Assembly (NCBI GenBank): GCA_938003685.1
Contig: CALKXT010000084.1
Span: 1-64,000 of the forward strand
DNA length: 64,000 bases
Direction: 5' to 3'
Origin: an uncultured Sulfitobacter sp.
GTDB lineage: Bacteria > Pseudomonadota > Alphaproteobacteria > Rhodobacterales > Rhodobacteraceae
Shown one piece after another: positions 62,156-64,000 of this stretch; the first letter of the stretch is position 1; each line of letters begins with the position of its first letter. Below the pieces are notes generated by a model, which was not told where the DNA came from, did not search any database, and saw nothing but the letters and a program-made list of their open reading frames with translations. The translations under genes were made by a program, and so were the position numbers.

Positions 62156-62443
62156 CTATTCGTTGGTTTCAATGATCATAAGTTCACGTTCTGACGCGCC
62201 ACGCGCATGGTTTAAGGCTGCTTGATAAGTATCTGAATGATAGCATTTTTCGGCAGTCTCAACATCTGGAAAACGGGCAACGACGTTTCGCGGGCGTTCC
62301 TTGCCCTCAAGCTGAACAAAGCGTCCGCCACGTGCGATAAACTCACCACCGTGTTCAGCAATCGCAACTGTCGCACCTGCGGCGTACTTCTTATACGCCT
62401 CTTCATCCGTCACGGTCACATGTGCAATCCAAAGTGCGCCCAT
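62156..62443 (-). CDS. DUF1330 family protein (second copy)
   Basis: A 95-residue dimeric alpha/beta-barrel protein, clearly related to the one at 5407 (IAHVTVTDEEAYKKYAAG, HGGEFIARGGRFVQLEGKERPRNVVARFPDVETAEKCYHSDTYQ). It is transcribed downstream of alaS, only three bases after its stop, so it probably shares that transcript. The biochemical role of the family is unknown. Confidence 0.83.
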   Translation of the reverse strand: MGALWIAHVTVTDEEAYKKYAAGATVAIAEHGGEFIARGGRFVQLEGKERPRNVVARFPDVETAEKCYHSDTYQAALNHARGASERELMIIETNE

Positions 62444-62446
62444 TTT

Positions 62447-64000
62447 CTATCCCTTCAGTATATTTTCGGCAGCCGCAATGGCGGCCTGTGCATTCTCGAC
62501 GCTTGGCCCGCCGCCTTGCGCCATGTCAGGGCGCCCACCGCCACCCTTGCCGCCCAGTTCAACAACCGCCGCCTTGAGCAGGTCAACAGCAGAGAGGCGC
62601 GAAGTGAGGTCATCGGTCACGCCTGCCGCAATCGCTGCTTTACCGCCTGTATCTGCAATCAACAGAACTGCACCAGAGCCAACTTTGGTTTTATGTTCGT
62701 CTATCAACGCGGGTAAATCTTTGCCTGTTACACCACTTAGCACTTGAGCGATGAACTTAACGCCGCCGACCTCTCGGGCTTCAGTTGGGGCCGCACCACC
62801 ACCTGACATCGCAAGTTCACGACGTAATTGCGCAACCTCATTGTTCAGCGCCTTGCGTTCATCGATTAGCGCACGCACCCGTTCTGGCACATCAATCGTG
62901 GATGTTTTTAATGTCTCAGCCACATTAGACAACGCAGATTGCTGATTTCGCAACCACGCCATCGCCTCTGCGCCAGTCAGGGCTTCGATCCGGCGTACAC
63001 CAGAACTACTTGCGCTGTCGCCCAGCAAAACAAACGCGCCAATATCGCCGGTTTGACGCACATGCGTGCCGCCACAAAGCTCAAGCGAATAGGTGGCTTT
63101 GTCGCTGCCTTTGCCAGACCCCTCCTGACGACCCATAGATACCACGCGCACTTCGTCGCCGTATTTTTCGCCAAACAATGCCTGCGCACCAAGAGCGCGG
63201 GCATCATCAGGTGTCATAATACGTGTTTCCACTGGAGCGTTCTGGCGTATGTAGGTGTTTACCTCGGCTTCAACGCGGGTCAGTTGATCAGCGGTCATTG
63301 CTTTGGTATGGCTGAAATCAAATCGCAGACGATCTGCAGCGTTCAATGACCCACGCTGTGCAACATGGTCGCCCAAGGCACCGCGCAGTGCCTCGTGTAA
63401 CAGGTGCGTTGCAGAGTGATTGGCACGGATCGAAGTGCGCCGGGTATGATCGACGCTAAGCACCGCATCTTGACCCGGTTTTACATCGCCTTCAACCACG
63501 GTACCGATATGAGCAAACACACCAGCGGTCTTGCGCGTGTCCGTTACGTTGACGGTGCCGGTATCAGTTTTGATCACACCGGTATCGCCAACTTGTCCGC
63601 CAGATTCTGCATAGAACGGCGACTGGTTCAGCGCGATTTGAACAGTGTCACCTTTGCTGGCACTCTCAACCACCACACCATCTTTGATGATCGCAGCCAC
63701 CTGCCCTTCGGCAGTTTCGGTGTCATAACCCAGAAAATCGGTTGTGCCGTGTTTATCAGCAATATCGAACCACACGGTTGCATCTGCTGCCTCGCCCGAT
63801 CCTGACCATGCAGCACGCGCTTTGGCTTTTTGGGCCTCCATCGCTGTGTCAAATCCGGCTGTGTCAACGCCGCGCCCCTGCTCGCGCAGGGCGTCCTGCG
63901 TTAGATCAAGGGGGAAACCAAAGGTGTCATACAATTTGAACGCGGCGGCACCCGGAAGGTCAGCCTCGGCTGGCAATGCATCCACTTCGTCCGCCAGCAG
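62447..64000 (-). CDS. alaS: Alanyl-tRNA synthetase, 3' part (cut by the window edge)
   Basis: The open frame runs off the right edge; the ATG at 63985 is internal, and the catalytic N-terminal domain lies beyond the window. What is visible (about 518 residues) starts in the anticodon-independent middle region ([24 protein letters not shown]). It contains the beta-barrel [10 protein letters not shown], the editing domain with zinc motifs [17 protein letters not shown] and [13 protein letters not shown], a coiled coil ([25 protein letters not shown]) and the C-Ala/DHHA1 domain ending [16 protein letters not shown]. It charges tRNA-Ala and clears mischarged Ser/Gly. Confidence 0.96.
   Translation of the reverse strand: MLADEVDALPAEADLPGAAAFKLYDTFGFPLDLTQDALREQGRGVDTAGFDTAMEAQKAKARAAWSGSGEAADATVWFDIADKHGTTDFLGYDTETAEGQVAAIIKDGVVVESASKGDTVQIALNQSPFYAESGGQVGDTGVIKTDTGTVNVTDTRKTAGVFAHIGTVVEGDVKPGQDAVLSVDHTRRTSIRANHSATHLLHEALRGALGDHVAQRGSLNAADRLRFDFSHTKAMTADQLTRVEAEVNTYIRQNAPVETRIMTPDDARALGAQALFGEKYGDEVRVVSMGRQEGSGKGSDKATYSLELCGGTHVRQTGDIGAFVLLGDSASSSGVRRIEALTGAEAMAWLRNQQSALSNVAETLKTSTIDVPERVRALIDERKALNNEVAQLRRELAMSGGGAAPTEAREVGGVKFIAQVLSGVTGKDLPALIDEHKTKVGSGAVLLIADTGGKAAIAAGVTDDLTSRLSAVDLLKAAVVELGGKGGGGRPDMAQGGGPSVENAQAAIAAAENILKG

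Noticed and set aside
1-64000. Insertion sequences, prophage, CRISPR, tRNA or rRNA genes
   Set aside because: No transposase or integrase motifs, no regularly spaced repeats, and no cloverleaf or rRNA sequence was recognised in any gap.

Overview
The window looks like a chromosomal segment of a marine alphaproteobacterium of the Rhodobacterales (Roseobacter group). This is inferred from gene content and neighbourhood: a DUF1330 protein inside a Pot-type ABC operon, the small 'virulence factor' protein next to MetF-like and methyl-tetrahydrofolate methyltransferase genes, an exopolyphosphatase-rlmE pair, an inositol cluster with a LacI regulator, and an aminobenzoyl-CoA cluster. The right edge cuts through alaS. 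I see no mobile element, CRISPR array, rRNA or tRNA.

Layout. (1) 286-8151: an operon-like block with a full-residue creatinase, a class III aminotransferase and a spermidine/putrescine-type ABC importer, ended by a hairpin. (2) 8346-13065: a small unknown gene, rlmE and ppx on the minus strand, then a one-carbon operon ended by a classical terminator. (3) 13266-19931: chemotaxis genes STAS-cheY-cheA-cheW-cheR-cheY-(CheZ/CheT-like) on plus, facing cheB-cheD on minus; no chemoreceptor is present. (4) 20143-33909: inositol uptake and breakdown: a sugar-type ABC importer, a LacI regulator, three Gfo/Idh/MocA dehydrogenases, iolE, iolD, iolC, iolB, an IolJ-type aldolase, and an unexpected phytanoyl-CoA-dioxygenase-like gene between iolD and iolC. 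Two copies of one 16-bp palindromic site lie in the two divergent promoter regions and probably tie the regulon together. (5) 34132-36585: a trans-sulfuration-family PLP enzyme and an M19 membrane dipeptidase. (6) 36837-47289: a nine-gene minus-strand operon for aerobic CoA-dependent breakdown of 2-aminobenzoate (or a related aryl acid), with a divergent fused enoyl-CoA hydratase/3-hydroxyacyl-CoA dehydrogenase and a palindrome between them that may bind the operon's MarR protein.

(7) 47651-60046: the least explained and most interesting part. Four translationally coupled genes encode a 1156-residue exported protein with a C-terminal HExxH zinc-peptidase signature, a 146-residue single-span membrane protein, a 1688-residue exported beta-rich protein, and a 1143-residue protein with about six membrane spans followed by several fibronectin-III-like modules. 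An AT-rich 360-bp leader precedes them. I recognise no described system made of these four proteins. (8) 60254-64000: typA/bipA, a bidirectional terminator, a second DUF1330 gene, and the 3' part of alaS.

All calls rest on reading motifs, neighbourhood and start signals in the given sequence; no database search was possible.
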